A stretch of DNA of 64,000 nucleotides from Microbulbifer agarilyticus (lineage in GTDB: Bacteria; Pseudomonadota; Gammaproteobacteria; Pseudomonadales; Cellvibrionaceae), in NCBI RefSeq assembly GCF_019800665.1, contig NZ_JAHVKO010000001.1:496001-560000 (forward strand), written 5' to 3'. Below are positions 8,807 to 18,854 of this stretch, piece by piece. The translations under genes were made by a program, and so were the position numbers. Each line of letters begins with the position of its first letter. Position 1 is the stretch's first letter. Below the pieces are notes generated by a model, which was not told where the DNA came from, searched no databases, and was given only the letters and a program-made list of their open reading frames with translations.

Positions 8807-10813
8807 TTACAGCTTGGCCTCTGCTTCATTTTTGTTGAGCAGTGATTTCTTTTCGCCGCTGCGGTATGCATAGATCACCGAATAGGAAAGAACGTTTTGC
8901 ACGTATTTTCTTGTTTCGTTGTACGGGATGGTTTCTATCCATACATCGAAGGGCAGTTTCTTATCGGTATCTTTCAGCCAGCGCGAAACCCGGGTAGGGC
9001 CCGCGTTATAGGCTGCGGCGGCGAGGAATCGATTGTTGTCAAAACGGTTGAGCAACGAATTCAGGTAGTAGGCGCCCAGGCTGATGTTGGTATTGGGGTT
9101 CAGCAGGTCCCAGCTGCGTCGGTAGGGCACACCCGCCTTGCGTGCGGTGGCACGCGCGGTAGATGGCAGCAGCTGCATCAGGCCCATGGCACCGGCGTGC
9201 GACTTGGCGTCGTGACTGAAGTGGCTTTCCTGGCGGGCCACGGCCAGCACCAGGTAATCGTTGAGGGCGGTTTTCTTGCCCATACGTTTTGCTACATCGC
9301 TGACAATGCCGGGAAAGGCGAGGGGAAAACGTAACTCAAGGTCATCCAGGTAGTCAGCGGCGAGAATGGATTGGATCGACTTGTGATACCAGCCCCAGGA
9401 GCCTGCGATCTTGCTCGCCGTCATCAGCTCTTCGTCTGGCATATCCCGGGTGGCATAGTCCCATTCGCGACGTGCGTGATAGAACTCGCCAATCGCCTGT
9501 AGCTCCCTTGCGCGCTGCATGCCTTCGCGGGCCGCCACTTCATCCACCAGCTTGGGTGTTATGGGTGCCGGGCGGTCGACGAAGCTGTAATCCGCGCCGA
9601 TGGTGTCCGAGGCGAGGAATCCGTAATAGCTGCGCTCGGCCGCGGCTTGCTGGTACAGCTTTTTGGCCTGTTCCTGCCGGGCGGGGTCGTTTTGGTCGGC
9701 AGTTTGGAGTTGCTCCTCAATGGCGCGGGCCTTCCAGTACAGCCAGCGGTCGAGTTTCTGGTTGTCCGCGGGAAGTTGATCAATCCAAAACTCGACTTGC
9801 GCCCAGTCCATCTCGCGTAACGACTGGCGAATTAGCCACTCGGAAGTGCGTAAATCAAAGAACTCGGGGTTGTTCTTGATCAGCGTTTCCAGGCCGGTTT
9901 GATCGTCCTGCCGTGCAAAGCGCAGGGCCAGGTAGCGCAGGTAGTCATCCCGTTCTTCGTCGTTAAACAGGTAACTGGCGCTATAGCGCTCCCAGGCTTG
10001 ATTGGCCTTGCCGGCATCCTTTGAGGCGAGGCGGCGCAGCCCGATGGTGACGATGTCCCGGTATTCCGGCTCTTCACGGATAAACTTTTTGTAATCGAGG
10101 ATTTGCTCCGGCTTGCGATACACGCTGCGCATCAGCTCGGCACGGGCTTTGCGCGATTTATCGAGCTTGCGTGCGATAAATGCTGCCAGGTCCAGATTTC
10201 CGGCTCTCACCGCCAGTGCGTGACGCTGCCAGGCGCGTTCTTGCGTGAGCCCCCCGTCTTTCATCCAGCGCGCGAAGGCCGGGTCACATTCTTTGGGTTG
10301 TGAGGCGCCTACCGTCCACAGCTCTTCAATCAGCTCGTAAGCCTGCTGTTTGTCACCGTGCCGAGAGAGCGCGTCCACGTAGTAGCAGCGCAATTGGGTA
10401 CGGCGAATCTTGTCCGGGTCGTAGTACTTCAGGTAGGCCTTGAATCGTTCGCGGGCGCCAAGTTCGCGCAGCACACGTACTCGCATCCAGTCACCCAGTG
10501 CGGTGTCTTTGTACTCTTCGAGAAAGGCGTCAATGTCGTCATACGGAAGTTTTGACAGGCGCTTGCTCAGCTCCCAGTACTCGATATAGGGCAGTAGGGG
10601 GTAGTCCTTCAGCTCCTGCTTGAGCTTGCGCAGTTGGCGCTTGTTGTTGCTGGCAATGGCCTGCCGAGCCTGCTGGAGCTTCTCTCTCTGGGCTACCGCC
10701 GCTTCCGCATCAGCCGTGTCCGCTGCCCGCGCTGGCGCGATGGTGAGCGCTGTAGGCGCGATGAGAAGCAGGGCAGAGAGAAGAATGGCGAATCCTTTAT
10801 GGCCAATCGTCAT
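8807..10813 (-). CDS. slt: Soluble lytic murein transglycosylase
   Basis: This 668-residue periplasmic enzyme cleaves the MurNAc-GlcNAc bond of peptidoglycan, forming 1,6-anhydroMurNAc ends. A Sec signal peptide (MTIGHKGFAILLSALLLIAPTA) precedes a long alpha-superhelical region of about 430 residues, as in E. coli Slt70. The C-terminal SLT catalytic domain has the motif VARQESHFSHDAKSHAGAMG, with catalytic Glu in RQESHF, then LMQLLPSTA and AYNAGP. The frame continues upstream to a GTG at 10885, but only the ATG at 10813 puts the signal peptide at the N-terminus. The gene is divergent from uup. Length and domain order match Slt70 well. Confidence 0.93.
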   Translation of the reverse strand: MTIGHKGFAILLSALLLIAPTALTIAPARAADTADAEAAVAQREKLQQARQAIASNNKRQLRKLKQELKDYPLLPYIEYWELSKRLSKLPYDDIDAFLEEYKDTALGDWMRVRVLRELGARERFKAYLKYYDPDKIRRTQLRCYYVDALSRHGDKQQAYELIEELWTVGASQPKECDPAFARWMKDGGLTQERAWQRHALAVRAGNLDLAAFIARKLDKSRKARAELMRSVYRKPEQILDYKKFIREEPEYRDIVTIGLRRLASKDAGKANQAWERYSASYLFNDEERDDYLRYLALRFARQDDQTGLETLIKNNPEFFDLRTSEWLIRQSLREMDWAQVEFWIDQLPADNQKLDRWLYWKARAIEEQLQTADQNDPARQEQAKKLYQQAAAERSYYGFLASDTIGADYSFVDRPAPITPKLVDEVAAREGMQRARELQAIGEFYHARREWDYATRDMPDEELMTASKIAGSWGWYHKSIQSILAADYLDDLELRFPLAFPGIVSDVAKRMGKKTALNDYLVLAVARQESHFSHDAKSHAGAMGLMQLLPSTARATARKAGVPYRRSWDLLNPNTNISLGAYYLNSLLNRFDNNRFLAAAAYNAGPTRVSRWLKDTDKKLPFDVWIETIPYNETRKYVQNVLSYSVIYAYRSGEKKSLLNKNEAEAKL

Positions 10814-10909
10814 GCTGAAAAAACCCGATTGAGAAATCGCAAGTTCGAAGGGGCGCAGATTTAAGCGTAAAATGTCTGCTTTCACTCACACATATTGTAG
10901 TTGTTATTT

Positions 10910-12802
10910 ATGTTGCTTCAGTTGGATGGCGTGGGATTGCGCTATGGCGTTCAGGTCCTGGCCGATGGTGTTACTGCGAAGATTGACCGTGGCGATCGTA
11001 TTTGCCTGGTAGGTCGCAACGGCGAGGGCAAGTCCAGCTTGCTTAGCTTGATTGCTGGCAAAGGTGACCCGGATGAAGGCGAGATTGTGCGCCAGACGGG
11101 TATGGTGCTCGCCACCTTGGAGCAGGCCCTCCCGGAGGATTGCAGCCAGTCCGTATATCGCTACGTGGCCGAAGGTTTGGGCGATGTCGGCGCCTGGCTT
11201 GCAGAGTACCGGGAAAACCAGAACCCGGACCTGCAGGCCAAGATTGAAAACGCTCATGGCTGGGAGCTGCTGGCAAAGATTGACAGTGTGCTCGACCGCC
11301 TGGATCTGGATGAGAGTGCGCAGGTACAGGATCTTTCCGGTGGCTGGCAGCGCCGCGCTGCGCTGGCGCGGGCCCTGGTGACTGAGCCGGACCTGTTGAT
11401 TCTGGATGAGCCGACAAACCACCTGGATATCGCCGCAGTGGAATGGTTGGAGGATTTCCTTGCCAGCTACCGCGGTGCCTTGTTGTTTGTGAGCCACGAC
11501 CGCGCCTTGGCGCAGCGCCTTGCCACCAGCGTATGGGATTTAGACCGCGGTATTCTGCGCGCCTTCAACTGCCGGTTTGATCGCTACCAGCAGGAGAAGG
11601 AAAAGCAGCTTGAAGAAGAGGCGCGCAATGATGCGCTCTTCGATAAAAAGCTGGCACAAGAAGAGACATGGATTCGCCAGGGCATTAAGGCCCGGCGTAC
11701 CCGCAACGAGGGCCGGGTGCGTGCGTTGAAGGCGCTGCGTAACGAGCGCAAGGCTCGGCGCGATCGTCAGGGTGTCGCCAAAATGTCGCTCGACTCCGGT
11801 GAGCGCTCCGGCAAGCTGGTGGCGGAGCTGAAAGACGTGACCTTCGGATTTGAGGGGGAGCAGGGCACTGCTGCACCACTGATTCGCGATCTTAATTTCA
11901 CCCTGATGCGCGGCGACAAGGTTGGCCTGATCGGCCCCAATGGTGTCGGCAAAAGTACGCTGATCAAATTGTTATTGGGTGAGCTGAAGCCACAGTCCGG
12001 TTCGATTCGGTTGGGTACCAAGCAGCAGGTTGCTTACTTTGACCAGCGCCGAGATGTACTGGATCCCGACCTCTCGGTGGTCGACAACATTGCCGAGGGT
12101 CGCGAAAACATTCAGGTGGGCGGTAGCACCAAGCATGTTATGGGCTACCTGAGTGATTTTCTGTTTACCGGTGTCAAAGCGCGTACCAAGGTGGGTGCGC
12201 TCAGTGGCGGTGAGCGCAACCGTGCGCTGCTGGCCAAGCTGTTCAGCCAGCCGGCAAACATTCTGGTGCTCGATGAACCGACCAACGACCTCGACGTAGA
12301 GACTCTGGAGCTGCTTGAGCAGTTGCTGATGGACTTTCCCGGTACGGTACTCCTCGTGAGCCACGACCGTGCCTTCCTCGACAATGTGGTGGAAAGTTGT
12401 CTGGCCTTTGAAGGCGATGGCATCGTGCGGGAATACGTGGGCGGTTATGAAGACTTTGTCCGACAGGGCGGGAAGTTTCTCAGTGCCGAAGAGCAGTTGA
12501 AGGCACGCAAGCAAGCGAAGCCAGCTGCGGCAGACGCTGCTGAAGAAAGTGATGCGGCGGCACAGAAGCCCGCGGCAAAGCCGAAAAAACTCAGTTACAA
12601 GCTACAGCGGGAGTTGGACGCGCTACCCGGGCAAATTGAGAGCCTGGAAAACGACATTGCCGCGCTAGAGGCCGAAGTGGCCGCGCCAGATTTTTATCAG
12701 CAGGACAATGCCAAAGTACAGGAACGACTGCAGGTGCTTGCCGATTTGCAGCAGTCTCTGGAGCAGGCGTTCGAGCGCTGGGCAGAGCTGGACAGTATGT
12801 AA
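10910..12802 (+). CDS. uup: ABC-F ATP-binding protein Uup
   Basis: This 630-residue soluble ABC-F protein has two ATPase domains and no membrane segment. Domain 1 has Walker A GRNGEGKSS, signature LSGGWQRRAAL and Walker B LLILDEPTNHLD. An Arg/Lys-rich linker follows. Domain 2 has GPNGVGKSTLIK, LSGGERNRALLAK and VLDEPTNDLD. The C-terminal about 80 residues form a predicted coiled coil (LSYKLQRELDALPGQIE onward), the hallmark of Uup, which binds DNA or ribosomes and limits precise transposon excision. ATG 10910 is preferred over an in-frame TTG at 10901. Its stop is 5 bp from the stop of the convergent stress-protein gene. Confidence 0.93.
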   Translation: MLLQLDGVGLRYGVQVLADGVTAKIDRGDRICLVGRNGEGKSSLLSLIAGKGDPDEGEIVRQTGMVLATLEQALPEDCSQSVYRYVAEGLGDVGAWLAEYRENQNPDLQAKIENAHGWELLAKIDSVLDRLDLDESAQVQDLSGGWQRRAALARALVTEPDLLILDEPTNHLDIAAVEWLEDFLASYRGALLFVSHDRALAQRLATSVWDLDRGILRAFNCRFDRYQQEKEKQLEEEARNDALFDKKLAQEETWIRQGIKARRTRNEGRVRALKALRNERKARRDRQGVAKMSLDSGERSGKLVAELKDVTFGFEGEQGTAAPLIRDLNFTLMRGDKVGLIGPNGVGKSTLIKLLLGELKPQSGSIRLGTKQQVAYFDQRRDVLDPDLSVVDNIAEGRENIQVGGSTKHVMGYLSDFLFTGVKARTKVGALSGGERNRALLAKLFSQPANILVLDEPTNDLDVETLELLEQLLMDFPGTVLLVSHDRAFLDNVVESCLAFEGDGIVREYVGGYEDFVRQGGKFLSAEEQLKARKQAKPAAADAAEESDAAAQKPAAKPKKLSYKLQRELDALPGQIESLENDIAALEAEVAAPDFYQQDNAKVQERLQVLADLQQSLEQAFERWAELDSM

Positions 12803-12807
12803 CCGGC

Positions 12808-13251
12808 TTATTCGTCAGGGGTGTGTACGCGGACGGCTAACACATCGCAGCCGGCGCCGTGCAGCACCCCGTTTGCCGTAGAGCCCAGTAGCAACGCCAG
12901 CCCATGGCGCCCGTGGCTGCCGATTACGATTAAATCGCAGCCGCTTTCTTCCGCCAGTCGGTGGATTTCCGTGGCCGGCTGCCCCAGCACAACATGTTGC
13001 CGATCCTGCGGAATACCGAGCTCCTGAGCCGATTTACCCAACTGCTCTTTCGCCTGGTTTTGCAGTTGTTCCTGCACCTCTGACAGGTCCATGGGGATAT
13101 CGCCACCATAGGCGAATGTCAGGGGCTCAATGATGTGCGCGAGGGTCAACTGCGCCCCGGTGCAGGCGGCAATTTGTTGCGCGCGCGTTAACACTTGGGA
13201 CGATTCGTCAGAAAGGTCCAGCCCTACCAGGATGTTGTTGTAGCCCGACAT
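12808..13251 (-). CDS. Universal stress protein (UspA family)
   Basis: This 147-residue single-domain Usp begins MSGYNNILVGLDLSDES, the typical first strand and Asp. It ends with the ATP-binding signature G-2x-G-9x-G(S/T): VIGSHGRHGLALLLGSTANGVL, continued by CDVLAVR. Such proteins are dimeric cytoplasmic stress-response factors, many of which bind ATP. The ATG at 13249-13251 follows a purine-rich GGGGGA site; an upstream in-frame ATG at 13294-13296 would add 15 residues with no homology. Specific stimulus or partner cannot be told from sequence. Confidence 0.9.
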   Translation of the reverse strand: MSGYNNILVGLDLSDESSQVLTRAQQIAACTGAQLTLAHIIEPLTFAYGGDIPMDLSEVQEQLQNQAKEQLGKSAQELGIPQDRQHVVLGQPATEIHRLAEESGCDLIVIGSHGRHGLALLLGSTANGVLHGAGCDVLAVRVHTPDE

Positions 13252-13472
13252 AGGTCCCCCTCGATCTGCATAATAGTGTGGGTATTTGGCCGGCAATCGG
13301 GCCCGAACAATCCCTCCGCCGACGGCTTCATTCAGTCTACTTTAAAAAATCATACTTGACACAACCGCCCTGTTACGGAAAAGAATGCGCGCCCTGAAGT
13401 GACGTTGCAACCCGAAAATCGCGGTGCGAAGGCGCGTCAAGTTACTGTGTAGCTCTCAATAAGGAAGCCGTT

Positions 13473-13997
13473 ATGGCCAGTTGGATTCCCATCTTCGCGA
13501 TAATTTTGGCGGTCGTTCTGGTGATCGGTCCCGTTATGTGGCTCAAGCCCAGCGCGCGGGATCGCAAGGTCGCCGCGATGCGTCAGAGTGCCGCCACCGC
13601 CGGTCTAAAGGTGCAAATGCAGCCGTTACCGGAAGCCTTGGGCAAAGGCACCGCCGCGACTTATTTCTCACAGTGGCGCAACCCCCGTCGTTTGGCGACT
13701 GGCTGGGGGCTTGAGTTAAAGCGGGTAGAGCATGAAATGCACTTTGATGGCCGCTGGGACTGGCGCAATGGGCGCACTGCGCCGGAGGCCGCGCGCCCGG
13801 CGCTCAAAGAACTGATCGCCATGTTGCCGGCCGATGCCACGGCAATTTTCGCCAATGACAGCGGGCTGGGCGTTCAGTGGCGCGAGCGCAGTGGCGATGC
13901 GGGGTTGGCGGCGGTGACTCAGGCGCTAGCGGAGCAGCGCCCCTTAATAGAAGAAGCAATACGTCAGGTTGCACGCACCGAGCCCGGACTGGGCTAA
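13473..13997 (+). CDS. Single-pass membrane protein of unknown function
   Basis: This 174-residue protein has one N-terminal membrane helix (IPIFAIILAVVLVIGPVMWLKPS), then a basic cytoplasmic stretch and a mixed soluble domain. It superficially resembles YajC in its N-terminus, and genes of this type are sometimes labelled that way. The remainder (YFSQWRNPRRLATGWGLELKRVEHEMHF) does not look like YajC, so I give no function. The ATG has AAGGA 9 nt upstream. A possible promoter begins with TTGACA at about 13356. It precedes topA in the same direction but with a gap of about 260 bp, so co-transcription is doubtful. Confidence 0.8.
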   Translation: MASWIPIFAIILAVVLVIGPVMWLKPSARDRKVAAMRQSAATAGLKVQMQPLPEALGKGTAATYFSQWRNPRRLATGWGLELKRVEHEMHFDGRWDWRNGRTAPEAARPALKELIAMLPADATAIFANDSGLGVQWRERSGDAGLAAVTQALAEQRPLIEEAIRQVARTEPGLG

Positions 13998-14256
13998 AAA
14001 CGTTCTGTCGGGAGTCGCTTGCTCCTGCGTAACAAGCTGGTCGTCTTGAGGATCTGGTCTACTGTTTTATCCGGTTGAACCCCGGGCTGAATTGCGGGTC
14101 GGATGAGCTGTCCAGACGGTCGAATAGTTCACCAATTTGCTTAACTCGCTTGACCAAAGGCGAGACCAAGCATATATATTCGCGCAACGCATTGTGCAAA
14201 CAGCAGTGAGCACAGATTGCGCAAGCAGTAAATTTTTTATTTAAAATCAAAGGCTT

Positions 14257-17013
14257 ATGGGTAAATCACTGGTCATCGTCGAGTCACCGGCGAAGGCAAA
14301 AACGATCAACAAGTATCTCGGAAAAGACTTCGTGGTGAAGTCCAGTATTGGTCATATCCGGGATCTTCCTACCGGTGCTTCCGCTAAGCAGGCTGTCGAT
14401 CCGAAAGAACGGGCGCGCCGGGCTGCGGAAACTCGCAAGTTGTCGCCAGAAGCCAAAGAGGTTTACAAGCGCAAGAAAACCCGTGAACAGCTGATCAAGC
14501 GCATGGGCATCAACCCGGACCACAACTGGGATGCGCACTATGAAATCCTCCCCGGCAAAGAAAAAGTTGTCGATGAATTGCGCAAGCTGGCGGCCAATGC
14601 CGACCACGTATATCTCGCAACGGATTTGGACCGCGAAGGAGAGGCCATTGCCTGGCACTTGCGCGAGGCCATTGGTGGCGACGAGCAGCGTTACCGCCGT
14701 GTGGTGTTCAACGAAATTACCAAGTCCGCGATTCAGGAAGCGTTTGAAGATCCCGGCCCCCTGGATATTGATCGGGTAAACGCGCAGCAGGCGCGTCGAT
14801 TCCTCGATCGCATCGTGGGCTATATGGTTTCACCACTGTTGTGGGAAAAGGTCGCGCGAGGCCTTTCTGCCGGTCGCGTGCAGTCCGTGGCGGTCAAGCT
14901 CGTTGTTGAGCGCGAGCGGGAGATCCGCGCGTTTATTCCGGAAGAGTACTGGACGCTGTTCGCCGACACTCAGACGGCGAAATCCGACGCCCTGCGCCTG
15001 GAAGTGAAAAAGCAGGCCGGTGAGGCTTTCCGCCCCACCAATGAAGAGCAGGCCATGGCTGCGTTCAACGCGCTGCAGGCTAGCGACTTCACGGTGAACG
15101 CCCGGGACGACAAACCAACCAGTTCCAAACCCACCGCCCCCTATATCACCTCAACCCTGCAGCAGGCGGCGAGTAACCGCTTGGGCTTCAGTGTTAAGAA
15201 AACCATGATGATGGCCCAGCGTCTTTATGAGGCGGGTTACATCACCTATATGCGTACCGACTCCACCAATTTAAGCAAGGAAGCGGTCGCCTCTGCGCGT
15301 GAATTTATCGGTGAGAATTACGGCGATAAGTACCTGCCGGAAAAGCCCAACAGCTATAGCAGTAAAGAGGGGGCTCAAGAGGCGCACGAAGCGATCCGTC
15401 CGTCGGATGTGCGAGTGCAACCCAACACGCTTTCCGGTATGGAACGCGACGCCGAACGTCTGTACACGCTGATCTGGCAGCAGTTTGTTGCCTGTCAGAT
15501 GACTCCGGCCAAGTTTACCTCTACGTCAGTGGTGGTTACCGCCGGTGATTTCGAACTGCGTACGCGCGGCCGTGTGATCCGCTTCGACGGCTTCCTGAAG
15601 GTCGCGCCGGCACAGAGTAAAAAAGACGAAGATCTGGTGCTGCCGGATATCAAGGTCGGCGAGAAGCTGAACCTGCAAAAGCTCGACCCGAAGCAGCATT
15701 TCACCAAGCCGCCAGCACGCTTCAGCGAAGCGGCGCTGGTAAAAGAGCTGGAAAAACGCGGTATCGGCCGCCCGTCTACCTACGCATCGATTATTTCCAC
15801 CATTCAGGACCGCGGCTACGTGCGCCTGGAAAACCGTCGTTTTTACGCGGAAAAAATGGGCGATATCGTTACCGACCGCCTGAGCGAGAGCTTTACCGAC
15901 CTGATGGATTACGGCTTTACCGCCAGTCTGGAAGAATCCCTCGACACCGTTGCGGAAGGCAAAAAGGGTTGGAAGGACCTGCTGAACGAATTCTATTCAG
16001 ACTTCAGCAAGCGCCTGGAGACTGCGCAGGATAAAGAAGGCGGGATGCGTCGGAATAACCCGACGGACACCGATATCGAGTGCAGCAAGTGCGGCCGTCA
16101 CATGCAGATTCGTACCGGTTCTACCGGTGTATTCCTCGGCTGCTCGGGTTACGCCTTACCACCGAAGGAACGCTGCACCAATACCATGAATCTGGTATCT
16201 GGTGAGGAAGCTGTTGATGCGGAGAAGGATGAAGACGCGGAAACGCGTCAACTGCGCGATAAGCGTCGCTGTCCGAAGTGCGGTACTGCCATGGATAGCT
16301 ACCTGGTGGACGAGCATCGCAAACTGCACATCTGTGGTAATAACCCGGACTGTACTGGTTTCGAAGTAGAGCAGGGCACCTTCAAGATCAAGGGCTACGA
16401 TGGCCCGGTTATTGAGTGTGACAAGTGTGGTTCCGATATGCAGTTGAAGTCTGGCCGCTTTGGCAAGTACTTCGGCTGTACCAACGAGAACTGTAAAAAC
16501 ACCCGCAAGCTCCTCAAAAATGGCCAGCCGGCACCCCCGAAAATGGATCCGGTGCCCATGCCTGAGCTCGCCTGTGAGAAAGTCGAAGACACCTACATTC
16601 TGCGTGACGGTGCGTCTGGACTGTTTTTGGCCGCCAGCCAATTCCCGAAAAACCGCGAGACCCGTGCGCCGCGGATCAAGGAATTGCTGCCGCACAAGGA
16701 TGAGATCGATCCAAAGTACAGCTTCCTGTTCTCCGCGCCGGCGGAAGACAATGAAGGCCGCGATACGGTGGTGCGTTTCAGCCGCAAGACCCAAGAGCAG
16801 TATGTGCAGACCGAAGAAGACGGCAAGGCGACCGGCTGGAAGGCGTTCTATCGCGACGGCAAATGGCAGGTAGAAGAGCCGGCCAAAAAAGCACCAGCGA
16901 AGAAAAAGGCCGCCGCGAAGAAGGTGCCTGCCAAGAAAGCTGCTGCCAAAAAGACGGCGGCCAAAAAAGCACCGGCCAAGAAAGCGGCAACAAAGAAAGC
17001 ACCCGCGAAGTAA
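14257..17013 (+). CDS. topA: DNA topoisomerase I
   Basis: This 918-residue type IA topoisomerase relaxes negative supercoils through a transient 5'-phosphotyrosine. The N-terminal TOPRIM domain starts [21 protein letters not shown], with the acidic [13 protein letters not shown] triad. The active-site tyrosine is Tyr331 in [10 protein letters not shown]. Three C-terminal zinc-ribbon units follow: CSKCGRHMQ...C...[10 protein letters not shown]...C...C, and CDKCGSDMQ...C...C. A further TopA C-terminal repeat precedes the tail. The last about 45 residues are a low-complexity Lys/Ala/Pro tail built of PAKKA/AAKK units, probably a nonspecific DNA-binding extension; its exact length should be checked against relatives because such repeats can slip. 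The following gene starts 58 bp downstream. Confidence 0.97.
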   Translation: MGKSLVIVESPAKAKTINKYLGKDFVVKSSIGHIRDLPTGASAKQAVDPKERARRAAETRKLSPEAKEVYKRKKTREQLIKRMGINPDHNWDAHYEILPGKEKVVDELRKLAANADHVYLATDLDREGEAIAWHLREAIGGDEQRYRRVVFNEITKSAIQEAFEDPGPLDIDRVNAQQARRFLDRIVGYMVSPLLWEKVARGLSAGRVQSVAVKLVVEREREIRAFIPEEYWTLFADTQTAKSDALRLEVKKQAGEAFRPTNEEQAMAAFNALQASDFTVNARDDKPTSSKPTAPYITSTLQQAASNRLGFSVKKTMMMAQRLYEAGYITYMRTDSTNLSKEAVASAREFIGENYGDKYLPEKPNSYSSKEGAQEAHEAIRPSDVRVQPNTLSGMERDAERLYTLIWQQFVACQMTPAKFTSTSVVVTAGDFELRTRGRVIRFDGFLKVAPAQSKKDEDLVLPDIKVGEKLNLQKLDPKQHFTKPPARFSEAALVKELEKRGIGRPSTYASIISTIQDRGYVRLENRRFYAEKMGDIVTDRLSESFTDLMDYGFTASLEESLDTVAEGKKGWKDLLNEFYSDFSKRLETAQDKEGGMRRNNPTDTDIECSKCGRHMQIRTGSTGVFLGCSGYALPPKERCTNTMNLVSGEEAVDAEKDEDAETRQLRDKRRCPKCGTAMDSYLVDEHRKLHICGNNPDCTGFEVEQGTFKIKGYDGPVIECDKCGSDMQLKSGRFGKYFGCTNENCKNTRKLLKNGQPAPPKMDPVPMPELACEKVEDTYILRDGASGLFLAASQFPKNRETRAPRIKELLPHKDEIDPKYSFLFSAPAEDNEGRDTVVRFSRKTQEQYVQTEEDGKATGWKAFYRDGKWQVEEPAKKAPAKKKAAAKKVPAKKAAAKKTAAKKAPAKKAATKKAPAK

Positions 17014-17071
17014 TTGGTAAGCCTGTAACAGCCTTAAGAGCAAAGGCTCCAAAAGAAAGGGAACGGAAGTT

Positions 17072-17623
17072 TTGAGCAATCCCTATACCGGTACGGTGGC
17101 ATCCGCATTGCGTAAGGCCCAGCTGTTGCTGGGCGCCCATCAGCAGGCTGCCAACGAGCAGCCGCTGATGGACGCCGCACTGCTGGAGTCGGCTGTTACG
17201 CAGTTATGGCGCGCCTACCGAGCGTTTCTCGCGGAGCAGGGGCACCAATTGCAGCTGGGTTTTGCTGCTGGCGCCGAGCCGGATAGTGCGCAGGCACTTG
17301 CGGCGCTGGTGTCCCAGCGTGGCAAGTTCAGTGGCGATGTGACGGAGCTAGTGAACTTGTCAGAGGACCCACAGAGCTGGCTGAGTAGGCTCAGCGGCGC
17401 ATGGGCCGGCCTATGGCAACTATCGCTCTCGACACCTGCCGGACCTGCAGGTGCGGCCAACGTCGGGGGCTCTGGCGTGGAAACCATGATACCGGTACGG
17501 CAGCTGGATAACCCCTCTGCAAGGCCTCTGGAGGCCCCTCTGACGGCAGACAACCTTCACCAGTGGCATCAGGCATTAGTGGAGCTGATTCAGCGCCAGC
17601 GGGCGCAGAGTCAGGAGTGGTAA
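17072..17623 (+). CDS. Conserved protein, DUF6586-like
   Basis: This 183-residue cytoplasmic protein has a helical N-terminus (TGTVASALRKAQLLLGAHQQAANEQ) and a C-terminal helix (NLHQWHQALVELIQRQRAQSQEW). The sequence and its place directly after topA correspond to a small family found next to topA in pseudomonads (DUF6586 by memory). The start is TTG at 17072 behind a purine-rich GGGAACGGAAG stretch. No catalytic motif or membrane segment is seen, and I propose no function. Confidence 0.82.
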   Translation: MSNPYTGTVASALRKAQLLLGAHQQAANEQPLMDAALLESAVTQLWRAYRAFLAEQGHQLQLGFAAGAEPDSAQALAALVSQRGKFSGDVTELVNLSEDPQSWLSRLSGAWAGLWQLSLSTPAGPAGAANVGGSGVETMIPVRQLDNPSARPLEAPLTADNLHQWHQALVELIQRQRAQSQEW

Positions 17624-17767
17624 AGACTGGTATATCCCTGTGACCACACCCTGCGGGGCAACGCAGGCGTCAATTCACCAAAGAAATCTATTAGTGGATG
17701 TACGCTGATTAGTTGATGCCCCCTGTGATACACTGGTTGCCAAATCACGCGGTTACCGGAGAAGTGA

Positions 17768-18022
17768 ATGTCTACAGAGACTTACGAAATCATTGAGCTG
17801 TCCAATGGTGATGTGGCGCTACGACGCGCTGGTCACAAGGGCGAGCCTTTGGTGCGTATTCGTTTCTCCGACGAGAGCATGCATTTTTTGCGCGACCACA
17901 AGGTGGCGGTCGCTCGAGCCATGCTGGAGGCGGGGATCGAAGCGGTTCAGGATATCAGTGAAATGGAGCCAGAGCCTTTCGAGGAAGAAGTGGTCGATAT
18001 CACTGAGCACACAATTCACTGA
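17768..18022 (+). CDS. Small conserved acidic protein of unknown function
   Basis: This 84-residue protein begins MSTETYEIIELSNGDVALRR and is acidic toward its C-terminus (EMEPEPFEEEVVDITEH). Its neighbours (topA and the DUF6586-like gene upstream, lexA convergent downstream) match the position of a small hypothetical gene in Pseudomonas. GGAG lies 7 nt before the ATG. It ends just before a strong bidirectional terminator. In pseudomonads the cell-division inhibitor sulA lies between this gene and lexA; here nothing but the terminator is between them. Confidence 0.82.
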   Translation: MSTETYEIIELSNGDVALRRAGHKGEPLVRIRFSDESMHFLRDHKVAVARAMLEAGIEAVQDISEMEPEPFEEEVVDITEHTIH

Positions 18023-18037
18023 AGGTTTGCAAAGACT

Positions 18038-18085
18038 TTCAGGCATAAAAAAACAGGGCGAATGCCCTGTTTTTTTATGCCTGAA
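18038..18085. terminator. Bidirectional intrinsic terminator
   Basis: A perfect 22-bp inverted repeat with a GAAT loop has a GC-rich core (CAGGGC with GCCCTG) flanked by seven A on the left and seven T on the right, and TTCAGGCAT/ATGCCTGAA outside. It therefore offers a T-run on either strand. It sits between the convergent small acidic gene (stop 18022) and lexA (stop 18117) and should terminate both. Confidence 0.93.
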
Positions 18086-18116
18086 ATAACTCGGCCGGCA
18101 ACTGTGCGCGACGTGA

Positions 18117-18725
18117 TCAGATCGGATTCTGTCGGATCACCCCAACTGCCAACCCTTCGATGGCAAAGTTGCGGTCGCGCATGTCCACCTCAATCACATT
18201 GAAGTCTTCGTTTTCAGGTAGCAGTTGTACTGTGGCCTGGTTGCCACGACGCTTGAAGCGCTTCACCGTCACTTCGTCTTCAATGCGCGCCACCACAATC
18301 TGCCCATTGCGAATGTTATCGGTGCGCTGCACTGCCAATAAATCGCCGTCGAGAATGCCGGCGTCTTTCATGCTCATGCCGTGCACACGCAGCAGGTAGT
18401 CGGCGGGGGGGTGGAAAAACTCCGCTGGAATTTCACAGTATTCTTCGATGTTTTCTTCCGCAAGCACCGGGTTGCCGGCGGCAACACGGCCGACAATAGG
18501 CAGGCCACTGTGGTGGTCAGGGATGCGGATGCCGCGGGAAGCGCCGGCAACCATTTCGATCGCACCTTTGCGGGCCAGGGCCTTGAGGTGTTCTTCCGCT
18601 GCGTTGGGAGAGCGAAAACCAAGCTCCTGAGCAATTTCGGCTCGAGTGGGCGGATAGCCGGTGTCGTCCAGATAGCTCTTGATCAGTTCCAGAACCTGAG
18701 CCTGGCGTGCGGTGAGGTTTGTCAT
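18117..18725 (-). CDS. lexA: SOS repressor LexA
   Basis: This 202-residue repressor-protease controls the DNA-damage response. The N-terminal winged helix contains [16 protein letters not shown] and [26 protein letters not shown]. The self-cleavage site is Ala83-Gly84 in GRVAAGNP. The catalytic dyad is Ser118 ([10 protein letters not shown]) and Lys155 (VTVKRF), aligned with E. coli Ser119 and Lys156. Activated RecA stimulates the cleavage. Two consensus LexA boxes lie 17 and 36 bp upstream of the ATG, so the gene is autoregulated. The downstream end is shared with the terminator at 18038-18085. Confidence 0.97.
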   Translation of the reverse strand: MTNLTARQAQVLELIKSYLDDTGYPPTRAEIAQELGFRSPNAAEEHLKALARKGAIEMVAGASRGIRIPDHHSGLPIVGRVAAGNPVLAEENIEEYCEIPAEFFHPPADYLLRVHGMSMKDAGILDGDLLAVQRTDNIRNGQIVVARIEDEVTVKRFKRRGNQATVQLLPENEDFNVIEVDMRDRNFAIEGLAVGVIRQNPI

Positions 18726-18742
18726 TAGCGCCTTCCTTTGAT

Positions 18743-18758
18743 CTGTATTTTTATACAG
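18743..18758. promoter_or_regulatory. LexA (SOS) box 1
   Basis: CTGTATTTTTATACAG is a near-perfect SOS box (CTG-N10-CAG with an AT-rich interior), 17 bp upstream of the lexA start codon. Confidence 0.92.
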
Positions 18759-18761
18759 TTG

Positions 18762-18777
18762 CTGGGATTATATACAG
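18762..18777. promoter_or_regulatory. LexA (SOS) box 2
   Basis: CTGGGATTATATACAG fits CTG-N10-CAG with one asymmetric half. It lies 3 bp beyond box 1. The pair resembles the double-box autoregulatory layout known for E. coli lexA. Confidence 0.85.
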
Positions 18778-18854
18778 ATTTATGGCGCGCGCAATATGTC
18801 GCCAGGCAAGTTAATCCGTAGGCGTAAACTTGCCGGCGAGGTGAGGCCGGTTAA

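Noticed and set aside
14059-14250. Minus-strand 63-residue open frame with several cysteines upstream of topA
   Set aside because: No ribosome-binding site, no recognisable family and unusual composition; probably chance in the topA upstream region.
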